The translations under genes and the position numbers were made by a program. Below are positions 43,484-63,484 of a DNA stretch of 64,000 nucleotides, piece after piece. The stretch spans positions 8,159,531 to 8,223,530 of the forward strand of contig NC_079206.1 of assembly GCF_026745355.1 (NCBI RefSeq), in the 5' to 3' direction. The notes beneath the pieces were generated by a model. The model ran no database searches. It was not told the DNA's origin and saw nothing but the letters and a program-made list of their open reading frames with translations. This stretch comes from Beta vulgaris subsp. vulgaris (lineage: Eukaryota > Streptophyta > Magnoliopsida > Caryophyllales > Amaranthaceae). Numbering within the stretch: position 1 is the first letter of the stretch; every line of letters begins with the position of its first letter.

Positions 43484-45102
43484 TCCACCCCAAGATAACT
43501 TTATAAGGTTTCTAACCATCATTTTTTGACAGGTCAAAGTAAAAAAATGTGTATCCATTACCCATTAAAAAGTGGGGAGTTCAAGCTACTGTTCCTTAGT
43601 AACAGTGCATTGCCAATTCTGCCCTCCCAACTTCCTAAAACTACTGGGCTACCATTAATCACCCTCGTGGCTTCTTCATCACCTGGAAGTTTCCACCTCA
43701 CCCAGTCACCACCTTCGCCATCTCCATTTTTCCTCCTCTACTTCCTGGTGCCGGCGATTCACATCGCCACCTTTCAAAAATCGCCGGCAATTCACCCTCA
43801 CCATCGTTATCCAAACACATTAATATGAACCTGGATTGTTCTTTCATTTTAACCTAATTTTGTTTTTTTCAAACAGGACCAAGGTTCAGTAACATTACAG
43901 GATACAGCAGCTCCATTGAGAGATCGAAAGATTAACTCTTCGAATATTTCTGCTTCATTTTCGTCTTCACCTTCTCTTCTTCTACCTTCACTGTTACAGG
44001 TTAGCTTTCTCTCTCCTCCCTCACCCGCATTATAAAATTGGCCTTTTGAAGCTTCAAACTTTAATGGGTAATTCACGTAATTGTTTATAATTTGATTGAT
44101 ATTTGGTTTTAAAGTTTAAAGCTTTAAAGGTTTATTGTTTGATTGAATTTTGGTTTAATAATTTGGTTGGGTTTTGGTTTTAAAGCTTAAAGCTTAAAGC
44201 ATCATTGGTTAATCTGATAAACCCCAAATTTTTGTTCATCTTTTTAGGGGGTTTCATGGTGAATCTTTACAATGTCTGTAGTTTTCTTTTCTCTCTCTTA
44301 ACCTTCCAAGTTCCAGCCTTGGATCAGATTCCTCTTTCATCTGGCTTCTCCATTGCTGAAATCTCTCAGTTTTTTCCTTCTGTTCTTACACTGGGTTCCT
44401 TTTATTTCAATTAATTTCATTTTTACATCCTCTCCAAAAATGGGTTTCACCCACTCAGACTTTCAAGCTACTACAGTGAGTAGTGACAGCTAGGTTTTAC
44501 TCTCTCTGTTTAGTGTTTATGTTCGTCACTATCGTTTAAACGTTCCTCTCATTTTTTTTCTCCCCACATATATGGATCTTCGTTTGAAGCTACTTCAGTG
44601 ATATTTTTGGTGAGTTAGTTGATGTTTTAGAAATTGTAGCTTTGATGGCTGTTTTCTACTCTATTAGAAGGTTTGATTTGAGGATAGGGATTTATTTCTT
44701 CAAACTGACATATTGTGGGGTGTATTTTGTGATTAAAAAGATGTTTTCATAATGTTGGATTTTGTTAATTTGTTTGTATTAGCCTATTAGGTGCTGGATG
44801 ATTGTTTTTTTAAAAAACTTGGTTGATCTGAACAATTTATTTGGCTCCTTGCTATGAAATTAGGCAATCGCCTTTACTTATGGAATGCATGCATTATCAA
44901 GGTCAGTTCTTAAAGTTTCATCTATTGTTTGTGCAATTTGTGTTTGTTTGCATATTATATTTTGTTTTTGTCTGGCTATGTAGTCTAGATATTCAATATA
45001 ATTCTTTTTTTAGGCTTCTTGATGCTTGGTTGATTGTTTGAATGCTTTGCTTGTATAAAGTGTTGTAATGATAGCCTTAATTGGAACAATATGCATTTGC
45101 AG

Positions 45103-45420
45103 GTAACTAATTTATGTGATATGGAGATTGATGACATGATATGCTTAGTAGGATTGGCTCAGCATGGGACACATCGGCAATTGGTGCAAACAATGGCAAA
45201 GTTCAAGTAATTAATACTTTTCATAACTGAATAATTTTTACTTTCAAAATATGTATATCAAAAGTTGAAATGAGGATGATATAGATTGCTATGTATAATC
45301 AATTGGTAGCATTAATATGTGACATAGCTGATATCAGATTTGGGATGTCTCTCGAATGAAAAAGCATTCAAACTATGGAGGGCCATCAGTTCCATGTCGG
45401 TGCACGAATGTTGTAGAATG
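45103..45420 (+). pseudogene. FIZZY-RELATED / CCS52 (APC/C activator) WD40 fragment
   Basis: Two exon pieces with AG/GT borders. 45103-45206 reads VTNLCDMEIDDMICLVGLAQ then HGTH, and after a frameshift AIGANNGKVQ. 45338-45420 reads IWDVSRMKKHS and, in a shifted frame, TMEGHQFHVGARML. Together they match the WD40 stretch VTKLCDL..DDSVCSVGWAQ - GTHLA.GT.NGKVQIWDASR - TMEGH..RVG of plant FZR/CCS52 proteins, which activate the anaphase-promoting complex. Several frame breaks and missing neighbours show it is dead. A divergent GG..AAD..W piece near 47230-47300 may be a further exon. It lies inside the Helitron candidate, so capture is likely. Confidence 0.75.
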
Positions 45421-48400
45421 CCGTAGAAAAGCTGATAGTACTTTTTAGGCAAAGTGAAAATGACAAGAGGTGCTGAAGTTGTATGCTTTTTGTTCATGTT
45501 TGAACATGCAAGTTGTAACTTGTAATTTCAAATGGGTTGAATTAGTAGATTTTTCTAGATATTTAATGCTGGTCTTTGATGATACACAATTATTTATATA
45601 AGACGGATTAATAGCAAATTATGTGACCAGGTTGACTTATAAAATTTGAGGGGTGGTTTATGAAATTGGTCATATGTATTAGTTAATTCACTTTGATTCA
45701 TTCACTGTTCCCATTACCAGTTTGATTTGTTTCCATTTTTTGAAGTTAAAGTGCTATTTGTATAATTAAAATTTGCCCATTTCTTTAAGCTGAATTTGCT
45801 TCAGAATGTCTTGTGCTAAGAAAATTGTGGGTATGTCTACTGGTGGTAAGACTCCCAAAAAAGTAATTTGCTACTAAGGTGTGTTGAATTAGTGGTAGTA
45901 TTTGAAATACATATTAGTTAACAAGATCCATAATGTAGTTCTTCATATTTCAGTGACCCCGGTGCTACATTGTGAACTGATTTATATTTTATTTTAGACA
46001 AGATTATCAGAAGGAATTAGCTAAAACAACTCTTTGATTGGTGCAGAGTGTGTACTATAAGACTGATGTTTGGTTAATTTGTAAGATACAGATGACGAGA
46101 AAATCTAATGGTACAAAGTCTCTCTATGAACCAGTCGGGTGTGTACTCCTACCATTTTGCTGTTGTGTTTTTGCCAAAATTCTAGATCATCTACTTAGAA
46201 ATTCAAAGTCTGAACTATAATTTCGAAATTTTTTCAAATCATAGGTACGTCTTGATTATATGGTGTTCAGCTGTATAATTCAACCTGACCCTCGGTTGCG
46301 AAATAATCAAGTTCGATCACTCAATACCCCCATTTTTCATCTCATTCAACAAGAAAAATAAAAAAAAAGGGGAAAGAAAGAGGAAGTGGCCTACTCCAGG
46401 TAATCTCTATAGTCTTTTGGGTTCCCTTTTTGATATATGATTGGTGATGTTAGTGGTCTATTTCGAATGATGTTGCAATTAGTTTATAGAAGTTTCTTAA
46501 TTGTAATTAAGCAAATTTATATGCCAGATCAGTTTTTTTGGACATTTCTTAAGCTGAAAATTTTACTGTAATTTGGACATTATCTACATAAGATTAGCCA
46601 ATGAATTCCAGAGTTTTAGTCTTCTCTAATTGTATTGACTTCAAGAGTTCCCTTCAAGATGTTGATATATTTTTCCCCTGAGTTTCAGTTTCCACTACGT
46701 TATTTTTTTAGAAAATTTTGTTGGCATTTGCAATACATTATCGTGAATCCTAGCATAGACTTGAATTTCTGATAGTAAACCTAACATAGACTTGTATGCC
46801 TCTCTTTAGAGGGTTCCAATTTTGCAGTTAGATCAGAGTATGTTTCACTCTCTCAATGTGATAAATGGGTTCGAGCCAATCAGATCTTTAGATTTTTCAG
46901 CTCACAATGAGCTTATCTCAGTTATGAAGGTGCAATCTTTATCTATCTCCTTTTTATTTCCCTCGATTTATAAACAATAAGTGAACTGTTGTCCATCATT
47001 GATATCCTAGACATATGTTGAATGTCAGCAATATAGGATGATTCCAGCGTGTTCTCGTTGTAGACGCTCATTGTTGTCTTGTTTCATCAATCGATTTTTT
47101 TTTTGAGAGTTTTCCCTCTGCATTGTTAGTTCTTTGCATGCAGTAGACAAAAAGTTCCTTTTGTCTTTTACCTTTAAATTGCTCCTTATCAATTACTAAT
47201 ATCATCTTCTTTTTTCCCTTCTCAAAAGATGGAGGATGAGCTGCTGCAGACCTTTGGCTGTTGAAGAACAATATGAGTCTATTCTTGCAGTTGTTACCGT
47301 TGGTAAGCAATACGAAATTAAGAATTGATCAATATTTCGTTTAATTGTTTTAGAAGCAAAGTCATTATCTTTTCTCTCTATTAATTTTGATGATCATGCA
47401 AAGTACTCTTGCTCTACATCCTAAAGCCGTGAATAGTATTCAAGTTGCCTAAAAAATTACACTTTTGACCGTACGTGATGAATTAATTCCCAGTGTACAT
47501 TGACTAACAAATTTCTATTTAATTCACTACATCGCTCCAATTTGAGGAGCATTAAATTTTACACACGTTTAGTCCGTGGATTTGTGCTTGCCCAAACAAT
47601 CCATTATCTTATTCTTAGTTCACTTGATCAATTCCTTAATTCGACCATTTCTCTTGCTTGCAACCTGCTTTTTTCCTCCACACCCAACTCAACTCAATTT
47701 TGCTTATTGTTTTTATGAATTTTGCTTACCCAAATCAAGAATTAAGGTATAACCACAACTGGTATTATGCTTTAAAAGGTTATATGCTTCCTCCGTTCTG
47801 TTTTTTAAATGAAAAATAGAGCCTTGGCACGGGGATTTAGGAGAAGAGAGTGTGCTATGATTTACCACAACTCACAAAGGAGTAATTGAGCGGGACACTG
47901 GAATATAAGGGTATGGAGATTGTGTGTATGAAAGGATCTAATTGCTCAATTTCTTAGAGAGTCAAACATTCTCCTAATAGGTGCCAACAATTATCTCGGA
48001 AGTGGAGATAACTTACATTGTAGGTAATTTCTAAGCCAAAATATTATGGGTATAGGAAGAATCATTGAGGCTCGGAGCCTTGGAGGATAATCTATGGATT
48101 ATGTTGGTGGATCTATGTAGCTTCTTGTGGATGCCCAAAATAGAACTCAATTGTTTATAGAGGTGCCTAAATTGGTTGACTAATGTCAAAAAGAATAGAG
48201 AAGTCTCTAGCATTTATTCCATAAAAAAATGTAGAATATTTTGCCTTTTATGCTCTTCATATCATATTTTGCTCGAGATTTCTAGATTAAGGTGTGCACT
48301 TGGAAGATATCTAGATGATCAAATCCAATTTGTAAGAGCGCCGACCTTCATGTAAAGAAGTTTGAGATGTATCCTTGAATAGGAAAACATAATGTAGGCC

Positions 48401-48507
48401 ATAGAGGAATTTGGGCCACACAAACCCAGCAATGAAAAATAAAACAGTTTTATTTACCCAGACAATGTGATGGTTGATATACAAGTTCACATTGTGCATA
48501 TAATGTG

Positions 48508-48760
48508 AGAGGGTGGGAAGGGAGAGGGGAGAGGGGAGGGGTGAGGGGGGGGGGGGGAGGGAGGGGGAGGGAGGGAGTGAGGGTAAAGGGTGAGAGGGAA
48601 GGGAGCGAGTGTGGAGGGTGAGAGGGTGAAATAAGAGGGTGGAGAGAGGGAGGGAGCGGAGGGGGGGAGTGAGGGAGAGAATGGGGAGTGAGAGGGGATG
48701 AGAGGGTAGGCAGTGAGGGTGGGGGTTAGAGGGGGAGAATGGGGGGGGTGAGAGCGGGGG
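48508..48760. repeat. G/GA-rich low-complexity tract
   Basis: About 250 bp of (gagggg)n-like purine-only DNA including an 11-base G run near 48547. The Pro-rich protein that could be read from the minus strand is an artefact of the repeat. Strand-asymmetric purine tracts of this kind can form triplex or G-quadruplex structures. Confidence 0.9.
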
Positions 48761-48840
48761 CAGTTCTTGGCCAGCGCGGGCAGCGCGACCGCAAGGCCCC
48801 AAAATTCTGTACTTAAAATTGTACTACAAATAGATTAGCA

Positions 48841-48930
48841 ACAAATTGATGTGGAGGAGTTGGTAAGATAATGGGCTTTTTAAAGCTTAGTGCAAGGTTC
48901 GAATCCTAGCATACACAAAATCGCCCATTT
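48841..48930 (+). other. tRNA-like pol III promoter, possible short SINE
   Basis: A gatgtggaggagttggtaag stretch resembles an A box, and aaggttcgaatcc (48893-48905) is a perfect B box about 35 bases later. No cloverleaf or target duplication could be confirmed, so a tRNA gene call is not made. Confidence 0.35.
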
Positions 48931-49019
48931 TTATTTTTGACAGCTAGCTAGCCATAATTACTCTCTTTTTTTTCGCTCCTTGAGAGGTAGTAAGCCATTT
49001 ACGAGACAATTCATTAATG

Positions 49020-49110
49020 TCTCCAGTTCTCCAGATTCATCTACTCCATGAATTAAATTTCCCCAATTCTCCAGATTCATCTACTCCATGAATTAAATTT
49101 CTCCAATTCT
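49020..49110 (+). repeat. Direct repeat of about 47 bp
   Basis: Two consecutive copies containing 'ctccagattcatctactcca' with a third partial copy. Inside the Helitron candidate. Confidence 0.85.
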
Positions 49111-50994
49111 CCAGTTCATTGAGTTCATCTTCATTCTTCCAGTCTTATAATTCGAAGAGACGGTTCCTTTGGTACTAAATTGTAACATTTTAATTTTCAA
49201 TTTTATCATGTAAATGATTATTAAAACGTTAGAATTCGTTAAAGATCCGATCTTTGTCTTATATATTCAGCACAAGATTGAAATCTGTACAAGGAAATTT
49301 ACAAGTTCCAAAAATACAATAAACAGTCTTTTAGATTGGGGGAAAAGTTGATAGTCGAACAATGGAAGGTGAATCGCTAAATTTCTCAATGGTCTGTTCT
49401 CAATTCGTTATCTGTTTTACAGTAGATTCTCTTAGTGTTAGTGTTTTGTTCCAATGTTTATTGATGTGAAATGGTTTACTTGATTTATCACCATGGATTC
49501 TCGACATTGCTTAGAGGGGAAGTCCATTTTTTAAAGTTTAATTTTGATATCAAATTACCTTGTGAAGTATTAGTTTGGATAGCCTCTTTGCTCATTTATG
49601 TGCTATTGATGATTTAGTTAATGTCATTATATATGGTTGCCAAACATTCAATTATGATAGTAAGGTTCTATGGTGGTTTGATGATAAACACATTAAGGAT
49701 CAAGTTTTGCTTGCCAATGTCAGTGGATAAGTAAAAGAAGTGGTGCGAAATATTAAGTGCAGCTTATGAGATAACTTTCTTATATACTTCATTAACAAGT
49801 AATGTAGGCTGTTTATATTAGGATTTTGACGCTTTACTTAGCTCTTGTTCATGAGATATTGTTAGTTTACTCAATAGTTAGAGATGGCATACCAATTATC
49901 ATCAAATCATACGATAAGTTTCTAGCGAGAAACTAGGTACTATTGAGAAATAGAAAAACCCATTTTAAAAGAAGTGCGAAAATGTAGAGCTAATCTCCTT
50001 TGTTTGGTAGTTTTTATCTGATCAATTGAGTGGCAAGAGCACTTTTGAGTTTAGCATGCTGCATGTTGTTGTTCTTTGTAAGTTGCAATCATGTTCCAAA
50101 AATTTCAAATTCGGTCATGATCGCATAACCGGTTGTGGACTCGCAAGAGTAAAACAATACGTTGATTCATGAACCACAACATAGCTCAAATTTGATTCTA
50201 AATTTAGTTTTTACTAATGGATTGCTTTGATCCTACTCACAGCACTGCTTTTTATTTAGCTTCCTTACAAACTCTTATGCCATTTTGAAGAAGGGCATGA
50301 TTGATGCTGGGATGCACAAAGTGTTCACCTTCATGGCCCTTGGTTGAGGTCATTTTGATAAGGTCCAGTCTAGACGGCATACATAGCTTTGGGTGTCATC
50401 AAATTCAATTGGAAATTTACAAAAAACATACATTACATTACTCCATCGTGCTTAGTAACAACCAAGTTCTAAAAAACTTAAATTACATCTCTCGTACTGA
50501 TAATAACTTCAAGTTCTACTACTTTCTCAACATTGCTTCATTTAAATTGTCTTTGCCTTCGTGTAGGTTGAAACCTGCGCCCAATAACTGTTCAATAACG
50601 AAGATTTCAATAACGAAGATTGCAGGAACATCAAGTTCTTTTACTCGCTATTTTGCTTTGCGGCCTAATGGTCCTTGTTAATGATGTGCCACCTAAAGTT
50701 AATCAGTGCCTAATATAAACTAATCTTTTTTGCTGATAAGCGTGATTTAATCCTTGTAATAGATATAACAAATTAGACAAAGCACAAAACCTTGGGGCAA
50801 ATTTTGTAACAATCAAACGGTTTTCAACCAACGCATATATGAAATATAATCTAATTGCCTTATTATCTTTACCTATACGTTCATATATTTTGAAATACCT
50901 TAAATTCAATTCACTGATATTTCTATAGAGCTATTAATAACAATTTTCGCTTTCTTGGGGGGCCGTGCGCGATAGCGCGCGGGCCAACAACTAG

Positions 50995-51525
50995 TAGTAT
51001 TTAAGAAAGTAAAAAATGGTACAGTTAATAACAAATTGATGAAGTGTAATTGATTTCATAAAAGTTCGTAACTAAATTCACCAATAAAATTATTTTTTAG
51101 ATATATACATAAGTGTTAAAAATTACTAGAAGAAATCCTTTTTCATACTATTTAAGGTGTGTTCTCTTCAACTTAAAGAATAAGTTTTATGTCCAATAAT
51201 TTTAGATTAGGTTTGATAATGTCTAACACAAATACACAACACTCAAAACTAAGTTCTATTAAGAGTCAATCAGGTGTAATAAGTTCAACTCACTTAATTC
51301 AGGTCTTTTCAAATGAGGAGAGTATCGTACTCTCACCATATCGTTTTTTTTTTCCTACTCTGATCTTTTAGGTTTTACATGATAAAATCTAACTATGTAA
51401 CTCTCATGACCCTATCTTTAACATTTCTAACTTGGTACACATGGAAAAAAAGAACATAATCCAATACAAGACAAATCAATTTAAGGAGTATGTACGACAT
51501 AACTTTATATATATATATATATATA

Positions 51526-51558
<33 letters not shown>

Positions 51559-51816
51559 TACACATTTACTATTTTCATAATGTGATGCTTTCTTAATTAA
51601 TTTTAAATTACTTGTAACAAATGACACTTTTATACACTCTTCATTCACTTCCTTTTAATCATTTAGTATGACTAATATGTTATGTTTAACATGGTAATGC
51701 AAATCTTATTAGATTTGTTTTCACCTATACTTTTAAAATATCAATTTTTATAAATCGTATGTACTTATACAAATTAGAAAATATTAATGGTTAAAATTTG
51801 AGAGTAAGGAGGGGCA
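50995..51816. other. Intergenic, with a TA array
   Basis: No gene. A TA microsatellite at about 51508-51558 is interrupted once by TTAATA. Otherwise AT-rich. Confidence 0.6.
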
Positions 51817-52471
51817 TAGGGGTGTTCATAAAAAATCGAAACCGAAATACCGTACCGAAATACCGAAAAACCGGTCTAAATGGGTGGTTACCGTACCGAC
51901 AAAAAAAGTTTGAACGGTACGGTTACCGAACCGAAAAAATTAGCGGTTAAACGGTACGGTTACGGTTATGATTTTTGAGAAAACGGTTAACCGAAATACC
52001 GAAATCTTTTTTTCTGTATTTAATTGTTGTGAAACATTTTCAAACAATTACAGTAATTCTAATATTTGTTGCTAAGTTACAACAATTAGAGGAAGTATGT
52101 AAATATTTAGAAACTCTAGTACTAGTATAAACACTGTAATTAGGAAATGAAGTGAATTCTTAGTGTTAGTTATGTTTTCCAATTGATTTATTATCCACTT
52201 TATAATACATTTTATATTAGAGTATATATAATATTAAAATATATGCAAAAAAAAATTGAAAATATATATGTAAACTAAGTAAAACATAATAGTATAACTT
52301 AAACAACGGTTAATGGTTAACCGAAAAACCGTACCGAAAAAACGGTAACCGCTTAGGCGGTAACCGGTTTGAACGGTTACGGTTACGGTTCGCAAAAAGA
52401 GCGTACCGAAACTTCCGGTTACCGAACCGAAATATTGTTTCGGGACGGTTAACCACCCATGAACACCCCTA
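51817..52471. mobile_element. hAT-type non-autonomous element
   Basis: Perfect 13-bp terminal inverted repeats: TAGGGGTGTTCAT on the left and ATGAACACCCCTA on the right. Inward, both sides carry 'accgaaataccg' / 'cggtaaccg' runs that pair with each other (gggtggttaccg on the left; cggttaaccaccc on the right). The octamer ggcatagg lies on both sides but overlaps the left repeat by four bases, so the exact ends are uncertain. 655 bp, no transposase. Confidence 0.75.
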
Positions 52472-53080
52472 GGCATAGGTAGGGTTTGGGTCGATCGGGT
52501 CTGACCAGACTCTAGACCCCGACCCTAAAATTTTTGTTGGACTCGGACTTGGACTCTAAGGGTCTAGAAAAGTTGGACCCAAACCCAGACTCTTAGGGTC
52601 TACAAGGTCTAGGGTTCGGGTATAGGGTCTAGCCTATTTTCTTTATTTTTGTCCAATTTTCAATATTTTTATATTTCTTGACTTACGATACTGCCTACGA
52701 TGTGTAGGGTCTAGGATTTGGGTTAGGATTTAGGGTCTAAACGACGAAAATTGAAATTTTAGGATAAATACGAAAGTTTTTCGCTAAAACACAAAAACAA
52801 TAAGAATATTAAATATATTAAGGTTCAAGTATAAGGTATGAGTAGGATCTGGGTCTAGAATATTAAGACCCAGACCCAGACTCTAAGAAGTTCACCCGGA
52901 CCCTTAGGGTTCATAAAAAGTTGGACCCAAACCCTGAAATAAAGGTTAGGTCCAATAGGGTTCAGTTGGGATCGTGGACTATGCCCATTCCTAATTGTGA
53001 GGCATGAATATCCCTAGTATAACAAGTAAATCAAAATGGATATAGTATTTTATAATTGTGTGTCAATATGAGAATATTTA
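52472..53080. repeat. Low-complexity 'gggtctag / ggaccc' repeat
   Basis: Many alternations of gggtctagg-like and ggacccaaaccc-like phrases, partly in inverted orientation. The right border (ggactatgcccattccta) resembles, inverted, the sequence just left of the hAT element (taaggaggggcatag). The hAT element may therefore have inserted inside this older repeat. Confidence 0.5.
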
Positions 53081-53084
53081 TAGT

Positions 53085-53345
53085 ATACCTGGGTGTACCA
53101 TTGGTACACCCAAGAGAGAATATTTATAGTATACCTGGGTGTACCATGCTCATGGTACACCCAAGACTATTTTCTCCAAATGAGCAAAATGAGCGAATGA
53201 GAAAATGCGCAAAATGAACAAATGAGCAAATGAGCAAATATTTCTACTCATTTAAGAAAATGAGCAAACACTTTTATTACTAATGAGCAAATGAGTAAAT
53301 GAGCAAAATGCCCATATGAGCAAATTTGGTGTTAAATGAGCACCT
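53085..53345. repeat. Palindromes and octamer array upstream of the TBL gene
   Basis: Two nearly perfect palindromes, each made of 'ctgggtgtaccat' facing 'atggtacaccca' (53085-53113 and 53131-53166), lie in a 45-50-bp tandem duplication. They are followed by a degenerate (gagcaaat)n array to about 53345. A third single 'ctgggtgtaccat' is at 53374. The block lies about 400-700 bp before the TBL start codon. Confidence 0.85.
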
Positions 53346-53787
53346 GAAATTCTAATTTATTACAAAAATACCCCTGGGTGTACCATGAATGAACTCTGTC
53401 AATATACTTCAAGAGAAAATAACCATTGAAATTAAAATAGATCAAAATAAATGTGATCTTTATGTTATAGATCGAAGTATTTTCAGGAGAGAGGAGAGGA
53501 CTATCTTGCTGTTGCTTTCAGTAAGGTGCTTACTTCAACTTGAACACTACCCTATGTCCCATATATACACATAAAGTTCTAATCCATTCACCAAAACTAA
53601 CTCCATTTAACTAAACATAAAAACAAACAACTTTTTCACCAACTACACCACACCAATAACCATTTCCAAAAGCCTAAGATCAGTTAGACAACATAAACAA
53701 CCTACCAAGCTTATAAGAAATTGTGTGACATGATATAAATTTCAATCCACAAAACAAGAACAACAAAGAGAATAACAACAATTAACA

Positions 53788-61989
<8,202 letters not shown>

Positions 61990-62561
61990 CGACACATAAA
62001 TACGTATTTCTTTTTGAAGTGTGATACATAATATTTTGTATATGTAGTATATGTTTAAAACTACCCTAGTTAATATTGTTCATTTTGCAATAGCCAAAGG
62101 GCTCAAGCAATGTCGATTGTTAGTGAGATCTCCACAATATTCGATTAATTGTATATATCACTTTAGAGTTTAAAGGACATGCTTCCATTCTAATGTATTT
62201 GGTAATGAAGAATGTGCCGATTTTCGAATTAAAGATGAGGTCTTCAACCACAAACAATAAAAGATGAGGTCTTTAACCTTAGATTATGTGAAAGTTTAAA
62301 TCCTTAGCGTACCCTCAATTCAATTATATTACATGTATATCAAATATTACTCCCTAAGTTTCAATATTGAACCTTTTATATTATTTTACACTTATTATGA
62401 CTATTCCAAATAAGAAGAGTGTTGCACTTATCAAAAAACAGAGATAATATTATTTATTAAACATAATTAGTTTAAAATATCAATAGTGAAAACTATGTTT
62501 AGAATATTGTGCAAAACTCATATGATGAAAAATTACTTATGTGACGGAAAAATATTATATA
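61990..62561. other. 3' flank of the TBL gene
   Basis: AT-rich 3' untranslated and spacer sequence. 'gatgaggtcttcaacc' is nearly repeated at about 62229 and 62261, and a single Stowaway-like end lies near 62350. No gene. Confidence 0.5.
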
Positions 62562-62789
62562 CTCCCTCTATTTCAAAATATAAGGCATTCACGCTTTATG
62601 AAAATTTACTTTGACCACAAATTTCCCTCAAATACGATAAATAAAAATTATAAAAATTGAATTCGTCTTGAAAAATACTATGATAACATTATTTTTTTAA
62701 ATTTTCTATCAACATAAATTAAGTGTAATTAACAGTCAAAGTTCGACCTCAAACATCATGCGTGACTTATGTTTTAAAACTAGAGGGAG
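62562..62789. mobile_element. Stowaway-like MITE between the two TBL genes
   Basis: A 228-bp element with ends ctccctctatttcaaaatat and, on the minus strand, ctccctctagttttaaaaca, flanked by TA (62560-62561 and 62790-62791). It lies about 300 bp upstream of the second TBL start codon. Confidence 0.85.
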
Positions 62790-63086
62790 TAGAAGAAATT
62801 TTTTAGGGTGATCGATTCATATTCAGACAAAGAGTTCAGAAATCTACAGAAATATAATTAAAAAATTCATATCCAGGAGTTTTATGCTGTTGCTTTCATA
62901 TCCTTCAGCTAATTCCGGGCGACCCATGTACTCAAAACTAACTCCATCACAATAAAGTCATAAAAAAAATCAATTTTTTCAACAAAAACCCAACTAATAT
63001 TCAAAGTCTAAGAGTTGGTGTAAAAACCTACATATATACTTATATACTTTAGACCATATAAACACACTATACAAACCACAAAAACA

Positions 63087-63484
63087 ATGGCTAAACTACC
63101 CCAAATAAACCAAATCAATACAAGTAATACCACTATCAATTTATCTTCAACATGGGGAATTCGTAGCACTTATCATTTCCTATCAATTGTGCTCATTTTT
63201 CTTGTCATTTCCATCTTTTACTTCAACCAATACGACGGATCAAAACCACTTCCGCCATCGTCGTCGTCGCCGCCGCCGTCGAAAAACAATGATTTTGTTA
63301 AAGAAATGGTGCACAAGTGTGATTATTTTTCGGGAAAATGGGTGTTTGATAATGTAAGTCATCCTTTGTATAAGGAGAAAGAGTGTAGTTTCATGGCAGA
63401 TCAATTAGCTTGTGAAAGATATGGACGTAAAGACTTGAATTATCAATATTGGAGATGGCAACCTAACCATTGTGACCTCCTAAG
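63087..63484 (+). CDS. Tandem TBL paralogue, first exon only
   Basis: The first exon starts MAKLPQIN, like the neighbour at 53788, and ends at the same split Arg codon (CDLLR, AG/GTATGT). It encodes 132 residues plus two bases. The features are the same: N-terminal signal anchor (about 30-47), a shorter Ser/Pro stem (PLPPSSSSPPPS), and the PMR5N start with CDYFSGKWVFDN, FMADQLACE and YQYWRWQP. It differs from the first gene mainly in the stem. The GDS and D-x-x-H exons must lie beyond the window. 63485-64000 is its intron 1, AT-rich with a single Stowaway-like end near 63503. No break seen. Confidence 0.92.

Larger units (their letters stand above)
43554..50994 (+). mobile_element. Probable 7.4-kb Helitron with captured gene sequence
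   Basis: The 3' end is clear: a GC-rich hairpin (ggccgtgcgcgatagcgcgc at 50961-50980, with gggcc) is followed by aacaaCTAG and then T. The proposed 5' end is at 43554, A followed by TCCATTACCCATTAAAAAG, then tggggagtt. This resembles the 5' end of the small Helitron at 42224. Between the ends lie decayed exons of a FIZZY-RELATED gene and spacer. No Rep/helicase seen, so non-autonomous. The 5' assignment is the weaker part. Confidence 0.5.

Noticed and set aside
45806..45875. Histone H3-like peptide (MSCAKKIVGMSTGGKTPKK)
   Set aside because: Only about 18 residues with partial similarity to the H3 tail; too short to annotate as a gene fragment.
48311..48802. 163-codon Pro/Ser-rich frame (-)
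   Set aside because: Reads the GA-rich low-complexity tract at 48508-48760; no domain.
48841..48930. A tRNA gene
   Set aside because: A and B boxes are present but no acceptor stem, anticodon loop or full cloverleaf could be drawn; at most a SINE head.
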